This document shows, one piece after another, positions 23,689-34,245 of a DNA stretch of 54,088 bases. The DNA is from Alphaproteobacteria bacterium (lineage in GTDB: Bacteria > Pseudomonadota > Alphaproteobacteria > Caulobacterales > Hyphomonadaceae). A program made the translations under genes and the position numbers. The stretch covers positions 1-54,088 of the forward strand of contig JAHJSB010000032.1 in NCBI GenBank assembly GCA_018830285.1, given 5' to 3'. The notes beneath the pieces were generated by a model. That model did no database searches and had not been told where the DNA came from. It saw only the letters and a program-made list of their open reading frames with translations. The first letter of the stretch is position 1, and the number at the start of each line of letters is the position of its first letter.

Positions 23689-24711
23689 TCAGTTCGGCTC
23701 GTCGCTGACCTTGACCACGAGCTTGCCGAGGTTCTTGCCCTCGAAAAGGCGTGACAGGCTGGCCGGCGCATTCTCAAGACCTTCAACCACATCTGTCTCG
23801 AACTTCAGTTTCCCTTCCATCAGCCACTGCGCCATCTGCTGGATGCCTTCGGCAAAGCGCGGATAGTAGTCGATAACGATGAACCCCTTCACGAGCGTGC
23901 GCCGCATCAGCAGATTATCGAAATTGTAGGGCCCGGGCACCGGCTCCGTCGCATTATAGGTCGAGATCAGACCGCAAAGCGGCATGCGCGAAAAGTCGTT
24001 GAGCCGCGCGATGACGATATCCATGATCTCGCCGCCGACATTCTCGAAATTGATGTCGATGCCGTTCGGGCAATGCTTGTCGAGCGCCGCGCCGACATCT
24101 TCCTTCTTGTAGTTGATGGCCGCATCGAAACCGGCTGTCTCGATCAGCCATTTGCACTTCTCATCCGAGCCCGCGATGCCGACAACGCGGCCGCCCTGGA
24201 TCTTGGCGATCTGGCCAACCATGGACCCGACCGCGCCCGCTGCAGCGGAGACGACGACGGTTTCGCCCGCCTTCGGCTTGGCAATATCCATGAGGCCGAA
24301 ATAGGCAGTCATGCCGGTGGCCCCGAGCGGGCCCATGAACGCGGTGAGCGGCACGCCCGGCAGCTGGGGCAGTTTGGCGAGGCTGGCACCGGGGAGCGTA
24401 TTGTAGAGCGCCCAGTGGGCAAGGCCCGTATTGACGATGTCGCCCGGTTCAAGGCCGCCGAAGCGGCTTTCGGTCACAAGGCTGAGGCCGCCGCCGCGCA
24501 TGGGTTCGCCCAAGGCGACGGGCGGGAGGTAGGCATCCTTGTCGCTCATCCAGATACGGTTGGTCGGGTCGAGCGAAAGATAGATCGTGCGCGCACGCAC
24601 CTCGCCGTCCTGAAGCGGTGCAAGTGGCGCCTCAACGAGTTCGAGGTCGGTTTCCTTAACGTCACCTACAGGGCGGTGGCGCAGCACCCAGGTCTTGTTC
24701 ATCTCTGTCAT
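23689..24711 (-). CDS. NADP-dependent medium-chain reductase (CurA/leukotriene B4 dehydrogenase-like)
   Basis: A 340-residue zinc-independent MDR protein that reduces an activated carbon-carbon double bond, such as an enone, with NADPH. It shows SLDPTNRIWM early, the cofactor loop AAAGAVGS (about 156-163), INYKKED after the Rossmann core, and FENVGGE. It resembles the protein at 38065-39087 in order of motifs but is clearly diverged. The substrate is unknown; family members act on 2-alkenals, prostaglandin-like ketones or curcumin. It stands alone on the minus strand. Confidence 0.88.
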   Translation of the reverse strand: MTEMNKTWVLRHRPVGDVKETDLELVEAPLAPLQDGEVRARTIYLSLDPTNRIWMSDKDAYLPPVALGEPMRGGGLSLVTESRFGGLEPGDIVNTGLAHWALYNTLPGASLAKLPQLPGVPLTAFMGPLGATGMTAYFGLMDIAKPKAGETVVVSAAAGAVGSMVGQIAKIQGGRVVGIAGSDEKCKWLIETAGFDAAINYKKEDVGAALDKHCPNGIDINFENVGGEIMDIVIARLNDFSRMPLCGLISTYNATEPVPGPYNFDNLLMRRTLVKGFIVIDYYPRFAEGIQQMAQWLMEGKLKFETDVVEGLENAPASLSRLFEGKNLGKLVVKVSDEPN

Positions 24712-24751
24712 CGTCTTCTCCCATTTTCAGAGAGGCTACGATGAATCAGCC

Positions 24752-25192
24752 TCAGCGCAAGACGTCCCGCCGGGAAAGCCACCAAGTATAGAACACGAAA
24801 AGCGCGGCGATGATGACAATTATCGCGCTCATGACACCGGCGCCTTCCATACGCGGCGCATTCTTGTCGAGCGTTCCCACGAGCATGCTGATCGCTGCAG
24901 CGAGAAAGGACGCGCTGAACAGGGGGAAAGCGAGTTTCCGGCGTAGCAGCAGCATGGCGCTGCCCGCGAAACCGCCAAACACGCCTACGGCCCACAGGGC
25001 CCAGATCCACATTGGCATCGCAAACCAGTAGTCCAGCATTTCAGCTGGATAAGAACTCAAATAGCCTTTGTTGCGTGTGGCCGTCATCGTGAAGTCGAAA
25101 CAGCCAAAGCTGTTCCAGAGCAGGCTCACGAGGCCCACCACCCATAGGTGCCATGGCGCTGCAACGCGTTCGGGTTCTATATCCTCTGACAT
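24752..25192 (-). CDS. small four-helix membrane protein of unknown function
   Basis: A 146-residue protein with four hydrophobic segments (roughly 14-32, 54-75, 86-106 and 121-138) separated by short loops, and a conserved opening PWHLWVVGLVSLLWNSFGCFD. Proteins of this pattern are widespread in proteobacteria and are sometimes loosely labelled sugar transporters, which the sequence does not support. No catalytic or binding motif is seen. It lies upstream of the reductase on the same strand, with 40 bases between them, so cotranscription is possible. Confidence 0.75.
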   Translation of the reverse strand: MSEDIEPERVAAPWHLWVVGLVSLLWNSFGCFDFTMTATRNKGYLSSYPAEMLDYWFAMPMWIWALWAVGVFGGFAGSAMLLLRRKLAFPLFSASFLAAAISMLVGTLDKNAPRMEGAGVMSAIIVIIAALFVFYTWWLSRRDVLR

Positions 25193-25339
25193 ATCAACTC
25201 CCTCCCGTTTTGTTTTTATGGGAGCGAACTTACGACGAGTTGGGTTCAGACGGAATATCCGGCCCGAATGACGAAACGGGGCGGGTGACGGGCCTGCCTC
25301 AAGCGGTTAAACCAGCGGTCAGCAAAGGATTCCCCGCAT

Positions 25340-28129
25340 ATGGCCACCGCCCCCGTTACCAAGGACAGCCACCTCTACCTGATCGATGCGAGCGCCTATA
25401 TCTTCCGGGCGTTCCACGCCCTGCCCCCTCTGACGCGCGCGTCCGACGGACTGCCCATCGGCGCGGTGGCGGGCTTCTGCAACATGCTGTTCAAGCTGCT
25501 CGAAGAGCTGAAGGGACCTGACAGGCCGACGCATTTTGCGTGCATTTTCGACGCCTCCTCGTACACGTTCCGAAACGAGATGTACGACAAGTACAAGGCC
25601 AACCGGTCAGAGACGCCGGAAGAACTGGTACCGCAATTCCCGCTGGTGCGCCGTGCGGCCATCGCGTTCGCAGCCCATGCGCTGGAGTTGGAAGGATACG
25701 AGGCCGACGACCTGATCGCGACCTATGCCCGTCAGGCCGAGGCCAGGGGCGCGCGCGTGACCATCGTCTCGTCGGACAAGGACCTGATGCAACTCGTCTC
25801 CGACAAGGTCGTGATGCTGGACACGATGAAGAACAAGACGATGGGCGTCGAGGACGTGTTCGAGAAGTTCGGTGTCGGGCCGGAGCGTGTGGTGGATGTG
25901 CAGTCGCTGGCGGGTGACAGCGTCGACAATGTGCCGGGCGCGCCGGGCATCGGCATGAAGACGGCCGCACTCCTCATCAACGAATATGGCGATGTCGAAA
26001 CCCTGCTGGAGCGGGCTGGCGAGATCAAGCAGCCGAAGCGGCGGGAATCCCTGATCGACAACGCCGCGCAAGTGCGCCTGTCGAAACAGCTGGTGACGCT
26101 GAAGGACGACGTGCCGGTCACGCTGGAACTGGATGACTTGGCCGTGGCCGACCCCGACCCGGAGACCCTGATCGCCTTCCTTGAAGAGATGGAGTTCCGC
26201 ACCATCACGCGGCGTGTGCGCGAGATGATGGAAATGGAAGGCGCGATCGAGGCCGCTCCGCCTGCCGCGGACCCGATCGACCGGACGAAATACGAATGCG
26301 TTCGTGATTTCGAACGGTTGGAAGACTGGGTCGCGCGCGCCATGGCGCAGGGGTATGTCGCCGTGGACACGGAGACTGACAGTCTCGATTCCGTTGCGGC
26401 AAACCTCGTCGGCGTGTCACTGGCGCTGTCGCCGGGCGAAGCGTGCTACATTCCGCTCGCGCATGTCGACCCCAACGGGGCCGGTGATGGCGACATGTTC
26501 GGCGCAGACCCACCGCGTCAGATCCGGATGAAGGACGCCATGCGCGCGCTGAAGCCGATGCTGGAAGACGCTTCCGTCCTGAAGATCGGCCAGAACATCA
26601 AGTATGATGACAGTGTCTTTGCGGCGCAGGGCATTCACGTCGCACCCATCGATGATACGATGCTGCTGTCCTATGTGCTGAATGCCGGCAAGCACAGCCA
26701 TGGCATGGACACGCTTTCGGAACGCTATCTCGGCCACAAGCCGATTGCGTTCAAGGACGTGGCCGGTATCGGCAAGCAGCAGGTGAGCTTCGACCGCGTG
26801 GCGCTGGACAAGGCCACCGAATACGCCGCTGAAGACGCCGATGTGACCTTGCGCCTGTGGCAGACATTCAAGCCGAAACTGCACACCGAAAAAGTGACGA
26901 CCGTTTACGAAACGCTGGAGCGGCCCTTGGTGCCAGTTCTGGCCGAGATGGAGCGGCACGGCATCAAGGTCGACCGCGACCAGCTCTCGCGCCTGTCGGC
27001 GGACTTCTCGCAGCGCATGGCCGCGCTGGAAGCTGAAGCCGAGGAACAGGCGGGTCGCGCCTTCAATATCGGCAGCCCGAAACAGCTCGGCGAAATCCTG
27101 TTCGACGAGATGGGGCTGGAAGGCGGCAAGAAGACCAAGACTGGCGCATGGGTCACCGATGCCGACGTTCTGGAAGGCCTGGCGGCCGAGGGCCATGCCC
27201 TGCCCCGCACGATTGTCGACTGGCGCACGCTGTCGAAACTGCGCTCGACCTATACAGAGGCGCTGCAGGCCGCGATCAACAAGAAGACGGGCCGCGTGCA
27301 CACGAGCTATGCCATGGCTGTGGCGCAGACGGGGCGGCTGTCATCCTCTGACCCCAACCTGCAGAACATCCCGGTGCGGACGGAAGAAGGCCGCAAGATC
27401 CGGCAAGCCTTCATTGCGGACGAAGGCAATGTGCTCGTCAGCGCCGACTATAGCCAGATCGAGCTGCGCATCCTGGCGCACATGGCGGACATTCCGGCGC
27501 TGAAGCAGGCCTTCCTCAATGGCCTCGACATTCACGCCATGACGGCCAGCGAGATGTTCGGCGTGCCGATCGAGGGCATGGACCCGATGGTGCGCCGGCA
27601 GGCCAAGGCGATCAATTTCGGTATCATCTATGGCATCTCGGGCTTCGGCCTCGCGCGCCAGCTCGGCATCCCACAGGGCGAGGCGGCCGAGTATATCAAG
27701 ACCTATTTCAAGCGCTTCCCCGGCATCCGCGCCTATATGGAAGAGACCAAGGATTTCGCCAAGGAGCACGGCTATGTGAAGACGGCGTTCGGGCGGAAGA
27801 TTCATCTGGAGGCCATCAAGTCCAAGGGCCCGGCCAAGGCCTTTGCCGAACGCCAGGCGATCAATGCGCCGATCCAGGGCTCAGCCGCCGACGTGATCAA
27901 GCGCGCCATGATCCGCATGCCGGAGGCGCTGGCGAAGGCGGGGCTGAAGGCGCGCATGCTGCTGCAGGTACATGACGAGCTTGTGTTCGAATGCCCGGAA
28001 GCGGAGGCCGAGCGGCTGATCAAGCTGGCGCAGGACATGATGCAGGGGGCGGCCATGCCGGCCCTGAACCTGTCAGTGCCGCTGGTGGTGGAGGCGCGTG
28101 CGGCGAGGAACTGGGCGGAGGCGCATTAG
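25340..28129 (+). CDS. polA: DNA polymerase I
   Basis: A full-length 929-residue family A polymerase. The 5'-3' flap exonuclease domain covers about 1-290 (LIDASAYIFRAF, EGYEADDLIA, SSDKDLMQL, GDSVDNVPGAPGIG). The 3'-5' exonuclease covers about 320-510 and appears active, with AVDTETD and IKYD acidic residues. The polymerase domain follows to the end with DYSQIELR (motif A), the RRQAKAINFGIIYG O helix, and VHDELVFE (motif C). It fills repair gaps and removes Okazaki primers. A good AAGGA site precedes the ATG. It is a single gene between unrelated neighbours. Confidence 0.97.
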   Translation: MATAPVTKDSHLYLIDASAYIFRAFHALPPLTRASDGLPIGAVAGFCNMLFKLLEELKGPDRPTHFACIFDASSYTFRNEMYDKYKANRSETPEELVPQFPLVRRAAIAFAAHALELEGYEADDLIATYARQAEARGARVTIVSSDKDLMQLVSDKVVMLDTMKNKTMGVEDVFEKFGVGPERVVDVQSLAGDSVDNVPGAPGIGMKTAALLINEYGDVETLLERAGEIKQPKRRESLIDNAAQVRLSKQLVTLKDDVPVTLELDDLAVADPDPETLIAFLEEMEFRTITRRVREMMEMEGAIEAAPPAADPIDRTKYECVRDFERLEDWVARAMAQGYVAVDTETDSLDSVAANLVGVSLALSPGEACYIPLAHVDPNGAGDGDMFGADPPRQIRMKDAMRALKPMLEDASVLKIGQNIKYDDSVFAAQGIHVAPIDDTMLLSYVLNAGKHSHGMDTLSERYLGHKPIAFKDVAGIGKQQVSFDRVALDKATEYAAEDADVTLRLWQTFKPKLHTEKVTTVYETLERPLVPVLAEMERHGIKVDRDQLSRLSADFSQRMAALEAEAEEQAGRAFNIGSPKQLGEILFDEMGLEGGKKTKTGAWVTDADVLEGLAAEGHALPRTIVDWRTLSKLRSTYTEALQAAINKKTGRVHTSYAMAVAQTGRLSSSDPNLQNIPVRTEEGRKIRQAFIADEGNVLVSADYSQIELRILAHMADIPALKQAFLNGLDIHAMTASEMFGVPIEGMDPMVRRQAKAINFGIIYGISGFGLARQLGIPQGEAAEYIKTYFKRFPGIRAYMEETKDFAKEHGYVKTAFGRKIHLEAIKSKGPAKAFAERQAINAPIQGSAADVIKRAMIRMPEALAKAGLKARMLLQVHDELVFECPEAEAERLIKLAQDMMQGAAMPALNLSVPLVVEARAARNWAEAH

Positions 28130-28332
28130 GTCATCATTCACAATCATGCCGCTCTGCCCCATTGTTTCCTTAAAAGGCCGTAATGTGAGCGTTTGCTTGC
28201 CCTAGTCTGCTGTTTTCATTGGAACAGCACCGAAGGAGGGCTTTTGTCATGTCGCGAACCGTGGTTGAACACCATAATGCAAAACGGCCGGATCCCGTGA
28301 TGGGGTACAGTCTGGTCGAGAAGGATCGAGCG

Positions 28333-29025
28333 ATGACAACTCTGGCACTGGTGGATGACGACGAGAACATCGTCGCCTCGCTGAAAATGTTCTTTGAGGC
28401 TGAGGGCTATAATGTCCGCACCTATCATGACGGCGAATCCGCCCTGCCCGCGCTGACGGAGACACCTCCCGACATTGCCATTCTGGACGTCAAGATGCCC
28501 AAGATGGACGGCATGGAATTGCTGCGGCGCCTTCGCCAGACCAGCGAACTGCCGGTGATCTTCCTCACCTCCAAGGACGAAGAGATCGACGAGGTGATCG
28601 GCTTCAATATCGGCGCGGACGATTTTGTGCGCAAACCCTGTTCCAACCGCCTGCTGGCCGAACGCGTGAAAGCCGTGTTGCGGCGCGCACGCGGCGGCGT
28701 GGCCGGGCCTGAAGAAGGCGACCACAAGCCGATCGTTCGCGGCAAGCTGACGCTCGACCCGAACCGCCATGCCTGCACATGGGACGGTCATCCGGTTCGC
28801 CTGACGGTCACCGAATTCCTGATCCTGCAGGCGCTCGCCTCGCGGCCCGGCTACGTGAAAAGCCGCGACCAGCTGATGGACGCCGCCTATGACGACCAGA
28901 TCTATGTCGACGACCGCACCATCGACAGCCACATCAAGCGCCTTCGCAAGAAGTTCCGTGAAGTGACGGACGAATTTGATGCGATCGAAACCCTCTATGG
29001 CGTCGGGTATCGTTATACCGAATAG
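28333..29025 (+). CDS. chvI: response regulator ChvI
   Basis: A 230-residue OmpR-class regulator. The receiver has Asp8-Asp9-Asp10, phosphoacceptor Asp52 ([12 protein letters not shown]), Thr79 and Lys101. A winged-helix DNA-binding domain fills the second half ([34 protein letters not shown]). The sequence matches ChvI of the alphaproteobacterial ChvG-ChvI envelope/acid stress system. The start at 28333 has AAGGA seven bases upstream and gives the family N-terminus; earlier in-frame ATGs (28219, 28249) would add an unconserved tail. An inverted repeat in the leader (GCTGTT/AACAGC, 28209-28228) may be structural or regulatory. Its kinase gene lies 1.7 kb downstream rather than adjacent. Confidence 0.93.
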   Translation: MTTLALVDDDENIVASLKMFFEAEGYNVRTYHDGESALPALTETPPDIAILDVKMPKMDGMELLRRLRQTSELPVIFLTSKDEEIDEVIGFNIGADDFVRKPCSNRLLAERVKAVLRRARGGVAGPEEGDHKPIVRGKLTLDPNRHACTWDGHPVRLTVTEFLILQALASRPGYVKSRDQLMDAAYDDQIYVDDRTIDSHIKRLRKKFREVTDEFDAIETLYGVGYRYTE

Positions 29026-29632
29026 GCCGGAGCCGTCGGGCCGCAGTGTCGCCGAAATTTATATCGGCGGCGCTGCAGACGGCCAGTCGCGCATTGTTGC
29101 CAGCTTCGTGGAAGCGCGACAACGTCTCCTGCTCGACAGTGGCAACCGGCATGGCCGGACGGCAGCATGGTTCGCGCACTATGATGTCGATGGCGCGACC
29201 GCTCACTGCATGGCGGCGCTGTCTCGCGGAGATGACATCGCATTGGTCGGGCACAGTTGGGGCAGTGATGCAGCCCTGCGCGTCGCACACCAACTGAATG
29301 GCACGATTGGCCTGCTGGCCGGCGTCGACCCGGTGATGCGCCCGGGAAGCGTGTTCTCTCGTGCGAGCCGCAGACCCGACAATGCGGCGCTCGTGGTCCA
29401 TGTCGATGCCAGCCCACAGCGCCTCGACCGGTCAGACATCGTGAAGGCGACCGGTGTTGTCCTGGGTGGCGGTGTGGCCGATGCCTATCGCAGCGCAGAC
29501 GTCATGATCCGCACGGAACTGAACCATTGGGCATTTGCCGACATGATGGCCGCACCGGGTCAGGACGGCGTGTCGCTCAATGAACGCATCGGCAAGGCCG
29601 ACTGGCGTGCCCCTACAATCCGAGCAGGCTGA
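28997..29632 (+). CDS. alpha/beta-hydrolase-like protein overlapping chvI
   Basis: A 211-residue protein with the nucleophile elbow GHSWGS and a later LNHWAF that could supply the catalytic histidine, so it is probably a small serine hydrolase or lipase-like fold. The middle reads [17 protein letters not shown], and a VDPV strand follows that could bear the acid. No export signal is seen. The gene begins inside chvI and overlaps it by 29 bases in another frame, suggesting coupled translation. Placement directly behind an envelope-stress regulator suggests a role in envelope or lipid turnover, but this is only inference. Confidence 0.65.
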   Translation: MASGIVIPNRPEPSGRSVAEIYIGGAADGQSRIVASFVEARQRLLLDSGNRHGRTAAWFAHYDVDGATAHCMAALSRGDDIALVGHSWGSDAALRVAHQLNGTIGLLAGVDPVMRPGSVFSRASRRPDNAALVVHVDASPQRLDRSDIVKATGVVLGGGVADAYRSADVMIRTELNHWAFADMMAAPGQDGVSLNERIGKADWRAPTIRAG

Positions 29633-30086
29633 TCCGCCACGCCCAGTTCGGCATCGCCAGGGTGAGGCCGAGAAAGGCAAGACCGATCAGGACGCACAGC
29701 GGTGAATAGAAGCGACGATTGAGACGGAGAAACGGCTGTTCCGGCAGTGCGCGCTCGAAGGTCGGCATGACGCCAATGATGCCCCGGAACAGGAAGACGC
29801 CCGCCAGCGCCAGGCCTCCGGGTGCCACAAGCCAGTCGGACACCGGAACGACGACAATCCGTCCCAGCAAGAGCGCCCAGACAGAAGCGGCCAATAGGCA
29901 GAATGCGACAAAGGCGGACGCGGCCAAGGACGGCATGCGCGTAATTCCCCGGCGCCCGACAACAGCCCGCGCCAAAGCCTGCTGGTTGGCATAAGGAAAC
30001 GTGCTGCCAAAGGCCCACGCAAGATGAACCAGGCCAGCCAATGCGAGAACCCCGGAGAGCAGGATTGAAAGTGAATTTGCAATCAT
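29613..30086 (-). CDS. DUF3995-type membrane protein
   Basis: A 157-residue protein with four hydrophobic helices and the DUF3995 signature of a HLAWAFGSTFPY stretch after the first helix (about 22-33) and a long hydrophobic C-terminus. Function unknown. ATG at 30086 is preferred, with AGGA eleven bases upstream; an ATG at 30098 is too near that site. Its 3' end overlaps the end of the plus-strand hydrolase gene by about 20 bases, a tail-to-tail arrangement. It interrupts the chvI-chvG neighbourhood on the opposite strand. Confidence 0.75.
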   Translation of the reverse strand: MIANSLSILLSGVLALAGLVHLAWAFGSTFPYANQQALARAVVGRRGITRMPSLAASAFVAFCLLAASVWALLLGRIVVVPVSDWLVAPGGLALAGVFLFRGIIGVMPTFERALPEQPFLRLNRRFYSPLCVLIGLAFLGLTLAMPNWAWRISLLGL

Positions 30087-30199
30087 GAGCGGGTGCATCC
30101 TGATATGATACACAGACAATAACACGGCTGTTGGGCTTGCCGCCATCGTCTTCATTCAATAGCCAGTCATAAACCCGAGCCACATGTAAGGAATTTTCC

Positions 30200-30664
30200 A
30201 TGAGCGACCTTGAAAACACACTACTTCTCGAAACCTCCAAAGGACCCGTGAAGATCGAGCTGCGCCCTGACCTCGCGCCGGGCCATGTTGAACGCATCAA
30301 GGAACTCGCCCGGGAAGAGTTTTATGACGGCATCGTCTTCCACCGCGTGATCCCCGGCTTCATGGCACAGGTTGGTTGCCCAAAAGGCAATGGCACCGGT
30401 GGATCGAGCAAGCCGGACATCAAAGCCGAATTCAACGCAGAACCGCACGTTCGCGGCACGTGCTCAATGGCACGCACAGCGGCGCCCAATTCCGCCAACA
30501 GCCAGTTCTTCATCTGCTTCGACGATGCCAGCTTCCTGAACCGCCAGTACACCGTCTGGGGCAAGGTCACTGAAGGCATGGATGTGATCGACCAGCTTGC
30601 GAAAGGTGAGCCGCCGCGCAATCCTGACAAGATTGTAAGCATGCGCGTTGCGGCAGACGCCTAA
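30200..30664 (+). CDS. ppiB: cyclophilin-type peptidyl-prolyl isomerase
   Basis: A 154-residue cytoplasmic cyclophilin. It catalyses cis-trans isomerisation of Xaa-Pro bonds. The active-site segment FHRVIPGFMAQ includes the catalytic Arg and the substrate-contacting Phe/Met/Gln, and NSANSQFFIC supplies the second conserved face. There is no signal peptide, so it is the cytosolic PpiB type. A usable AAGGAA site precedes the ATG. It lies 24 bases upstream of the chvG start and may be transcribed with it. Confidence 0.93.
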   Translation: MSDLENTLLLETSKGPVKIELRPDLAPGHVERIKELAREEFYDGIVFHRVIPGFMAQVGCPKGNGTGGSSKPDIKAEFNAEPHVRGTCSMARTAAPNSANSQFFICFDDASFLNRQYTVWGKVTEGMDVIDQLAKGEPPRNPDKIVSMRVAADA

Positions 30665-30688
30665 GATTCGCCGCAGCCCGGAAACAGG

Positions 30689-32302
30689 GTGAACGGGATG
30701 GGCGAGTCGAAACGCATCAGGCTGCCAGGTTCAAGGCGCGGATCCATGTTCCTGGGTTCGCGCATCGCCCGGCTGATCTTTGCGTCGAATCTCGCCGGGC
30801 TCGCCATTCTGATCATCGGCGCGATGGTGCTGAACGAGATGCGGGCCGGGTTCGTTGTTTCCAAGAAGCAGGACCTTGTTGCGCAAGCGCAGATTTTCAC
30901 CAGCCTGCTGAGCGAGGACGCGACCACGCCCGAACCCAGCCTGGATGTGGATGCTGCCCGGCAGACGATTGTCCGACTGAACCTGCCAGAGCGCGTGCGC
31001 GCGCGCATATATTCGCCCGAGGGCGAACTGGTTGGAGACAGTTTCTACTTGTCAGAGCGGGTTGATATCGATGCCCTGCCTCCTCTGAAGGAACCGAGCC
31101 GTATCGCGCGGATGGGCGCTGCGATGTCCGAGTGGGCGGCACGCGTGTTCGGACCGATCATGCCCCGCCGCAGTTCCGAAGCCGTACGCACACAAAGCTT
31201 CGAGGAAGAATTCGACAGCGCTGCACTGGGCGACATTGCCGCGAGCCAGCGCTTTTCCGACCGGGGCCAGCGGATCATCTCGGTCTCCATGCCGATCCAA
31301 CGCGTCTCTGCCGTTGTTGGCGTGTTGACGCTTGAAGCGAGTGACATCGACGAGATCATCCGGTCTGAACGCGCCGCACTCGTCCCCTTCATTGGTGTCG
31401 CGGTATTGGTGGCGTTCATCACGTCATTCTTCCTGACTCTCGGAATAGCCCGGCCCATGCGGCGCCTATCGCTGGCGGCCGACCGCATCCGTTCTGGCGC
31501 ATCCGACCGTATCGACATCCCGGCGCTGACACGCCGCAAGGACGAGATCGGCAATCTGGCGTCATCGATGCAGGGCATGACCGAAGCCCTGCTGGAGCGG
31601 ATTGAAGCCAATGAACAGTTCGCGGCCGACGTTGCGCACGAGTTGAAGAACCCGCTGACCTCGATCCGGTCTGCCATCGAGACAGCTGAACGCGTGCAGA
31701 ACGATCCGGTCGCCAGCGAACGTTTGCGCGAGGTGATTGCGTCGGACGTAAAACGGCTCGATCGCCTGATCACCGATATTTCGAATGCCTCGCGTATCGA
31801 GGCAGAAATGACCCGCGTACCGAGTGAACAGATCGACATCGCGCGGTTCGCCCGCGATGTGGTGCACACCTATGAGGCGTTGAGTGATGGTCCCGAGGTC
31901 GTTTCGGTGGTGTTTGAAGACGCGACCATGGGTGCTCGCTTGCTGGTACGGGCGCGGGAGGGGCCGCTTGGCCAGGTGATCCGCAACCTGATCGACAACG
32001 CCCGTTCGTTTTCGCCGCCGGGCGGCACCGTGCACGTGACACTGGAACAGACCAATAGCGGCCCGCAGACGATCGCGCGGTTGCGCGTGGAAGATTCCGG
32101 TCCTGGCATTCCAGCAGACAAGCTGGAAGAGATATTCAATCGCTTCTACACTGACCGCCCCAAGGGGACGGCCTTCGGCAATAATTCCGGGCTCGGCCTG
32201 TCAATCGTGAAGCAGATCATCGCCACGCATCGCGGCAGCGTCTTGGCAGAAAACCGCGAAGACGGCGGCGCCAGGTTCACCGTAGACCTGCCAGCGATCT
32301 AA
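30689..32302 (+). CDS. chvG: sensor histidine kinase ChvG
   Basis: A 537-residue membrane kinase. It has a basic cytosolic N-terminus, a first membrane helix at about 30-48, a periplasmic sensor domain of about 180 residues, a second helix at about 231-253, a HAMP linker, a HisKA domain with His317 in [11 protein letters not shown], and an ATPase domain with NLIDNA, DSGPGIP and GLGLSIV. It matches ChvG/ExoS, which senses acid or cell-wall stress and phosphorylates ChvI. The start shown is a GTG; an ATG nine bases later (30698) is equally possible. The last four bases overlap the acsA stop from the other strand. No HprK/phosphotransferase genes follow, unlike in rhizobia. Confidence 0.93.
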   Translation: MNGMGESKRIRLPGSRRGSMFLGSRIARLIFASNLAGLAILIIGAMVLNEMRAGFVVSKKQDLVAQAQIFTSLLSEDATTPEPSLDVDAARQTIVRLNLPERVRARIYSPEGELVGDSFYLSERVDIDALPPLKEPSRIARMGAAMSEWAARVFGPIMPRRSSEAVRTQSFEEEFDSAALGDIAASQRFSDRGQRIISVSMPIQRVSAVVGVLTLEASDIDEIIRSERAALVPFIGVAVLVAFITSFFLTLGIARPMRRLSLAADRIRSGASDRIDIPALTRRKDEIGNLASSMQGMTEALLERIEANEQFAADVAHELKNPLTSIRSAIETAERVQNDPVASERLREVIASDVKRLDRLITDISNASRIEAEMTRVPSEQIDIARFARDVVHTYEALSDGPEVVSVVFEDATMGARLLVRAREGPLGQVIRNLIDNARSFSPPGGTVHVTLEQTNSGPQTIARLRVEDSGPGIPADKLEEIFNRFYTDRPKGTAFGNNSGLGLSIVKQIIATHRGSVLAENREDGGARFTVDLPAI

Positions 32303-34245
32303 CGGTTCTGCCTGTTTTCGATGAGATCGTTCACGACGTCCGGATCGGCGAGCGTGCTTGTGTCGCCCAGATTGGAAAATTCGTTCTCGGCGATCTTTCG
32401 AAGGATGCGCCTCATGATCTTGCCGGAGCGCGTCTTCGGCAGACCGGGCGCAAACTGGATCAGGTCCGGTGACGCGATCGGGCCGATCTCGTTGCGGACG
32501 TGCTGGACGAGGTTCTTTCGCAGGTCGTCGTCAACTTCCACACCCGTGCGAACCGTCACATAGGCATAGATGCCCTGCCCCTTTATGTCGTGCGGATAGC
32601 CAACGACGGCGGCTTCGGCGACCGCATCATGGCTGACCAGCGCGCTTTCGACTTCTGCCGTGCCCATACGGTGGCCGGATACGTTGATAACATCGTCCAC
32701 CCGTCCGGTGATCCAGTAGAAGCCGTCCTCGTCCCGCCGGCAGCCATCGCCAGTGAAGTAAGTGCCGGGATAAGCGGTGAAGTAGGTGTCGATGAAGCGC
32801 TGATGGTCGCCATAGACGGTGCGCATCTGGCCCGGCCAGCTGTCGGTGATCAGGAGGTTGCCATCAGCGGCGCCCTCAAGCTGGTTGCCCTCAGCATCGA
32901 CGAGCACTGGCTTGATGCCGAAGAAGGGGTGGCTGCCAGCGCCGGGTTTCATGTCGGTCGTGCCCGGCAGCGGAACGATCATCGTGCCGCCGGTCTCGGT
33001 CTGCCACCATGTATCAACGATCGGGCAACGCGCTTCGCCCACGACATGGAAATACCATTCCCAGGCTTCTGGGTTGATCGGCTCGCCGACAGTGCCGAGC
33101 AGGCGGATCGATTTGCGTGATGTCGCATTTACCGGGCCTTCGCCCTCGCGCATCAGGGCGCGAATGGCTGTGGGGGCAGTGTAGAAGATGGTCACCTGAT
33201 GCTTGTCGCAGGCCTGCCAGAAGCGGCTCGCATCTGGATAGGTCGGGATGCCTTCGAAGAGCACGCTGGTCGCGCCGTTCGCGAGCGGGCCGTAGACGAT
33301 ATAAGTGTGCCCCGTGACCCAGCCGACATCGGCCGAGCACCAGAATACATCGTCTTCCTTGAGGTCGAACACGTATTCATGGGTTATCGAGGCCCAGACG
33401 AGATAACCGCCGGTCGTGTGTAGCACGCCCTTGGGCTGGCCGGTTGAACCGGACGTGTAGAGGATGAACAGCGGGTCTTCGGCGTTCATCGGTTCGGGCG
33501 GGCAATCGGCAGAAACGCTGGCACCGATCTCGTGCAGCCAGTGATCGCGGCCTTCGGTCATGGCCACGTCAGCGCCGGTGCGGCGCACGACCAGCATTTT
33601 CTTGACCATGCCCTTGGTAATGATCGCTGCTGCGTCGGCATTGACCTTGAGCGGCACCTTGCGACCGCCCCGGAGACCTTCGTCGGCGGTGATCAGAACC
33701 TCGGATTCGCAATCAACGATGCGACCCGCAAGCGCCTCCGGCGAGAAGCCGCCGAAGACAACGGAGTGGACAGCGCCGATGCGGGCACAGGCCAGCATCG
33801 CATAGGTCGCCTCAAGGATCATCGGCATGTAGATGGTGACGCGGTCACCCTTCTTGACGCCGAGTTCCTTCAACACATTGGCGAACTTGCTGACGGCTAT
33901 ATGGAGCTGTTTATAGGTGACAGTGTAGGCGTCTGCCGGGTCATCACCTTCCCAGATGAAGGCGGCCTTGTCGCCACGTGCCTCCAGGTGCCGGTCGATG
34001 CAGTTGGCCGAGACATTGAGTATCCCGTCCGAATACCATTTCACATGCAGGTCGCCGGTTTCCCAGGAGACATCCTTTACAACCGAGTAGGGCGTCATCC
34101 AGTCGAGGCGCTTGCCTTGTTCACCCCAGAACCCGTCGGGATCCGCGATCGAGGCGGCGTACATCTCCCGATATTTCTCCGGTGTGAGGTTTGCCTTGGC
34201 AGAAAAGTCGGCGGGAACGGGATAGGTCTTGCTGGCGTCGCTCAT
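32299..34245 (-). CDS. acsA: acetyl-CoA synthetase (AMP-forming)
   Basis: A 648-residue adenylate-forming enzyme that activates acetate to acetyl-CoA with ATP. It has the P-loop-like [11 protein letters not shown], the WWQTETGG acetate/adenylate pocket, and the DVINVSGHR hinge. The C-terminal Lys609 in RSGKIMRR is needed for adenylation and is the residue silenced by acetylation in this family. The length is that of canonical Acs. It is divergent from rplY, with a 306-base gap between the starts. It is probably used for acetate assimilation or recycling. Confidence 0.96.
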   Translation of the reverse strand: MSDASKTYPVPADFSAKANLTPEKYREMYAASIADPDGFWGEQGKRLDWMTPYSVVKDVSWETGDLHVKWYSDGILNVSANCIDRHLEARGDKAAFIWEGDDPADAYTVTYKQLHIAVSKFANVLKELGVKKGDRVTIYMPMILEATYAMLACARIGAVHSVVFGGFSPEALAGRIVDCESEVLITADEGLRGGRKVPLKVNADAAAIITKGMVKKMLVVRRTGADVAMTEGRDHWLHEIGASVSADCPPEPMNAEDPLFILYTSGSTGQPKGVLHTTGGYLVWASITHEYVFDLKEDDVFWCSADVGWVTGHTYIVYGPLANGATSVLFEGIPTYPDASRFWQACDKHQVTIFYTAPTAIRALMREGEGPVNATSRKSIRLLGTVGEPINPEAWEWYFHVVGEARCPIVDTWWQTETGGTMIVPLPGTTDMKPGAGSHPFFGIKPVLVDAEGNQLEGAADGNLLITDSWPGQMRTVYGDHQRFIDTYFTAYPGTYFTGDGCRRDEDGFYWITGRVDDVINVSGHRMGTAEVESALVSHDAVAEAAVVGYPHDIKGQGIYAYVTVRTGVEVDDDLRKNLVQHVRNEIGPIASPDLIQFAPGLPKTRSGKIMRRILRKIAENEFSNLGDTSTLADPDVVNDLIENRQNR

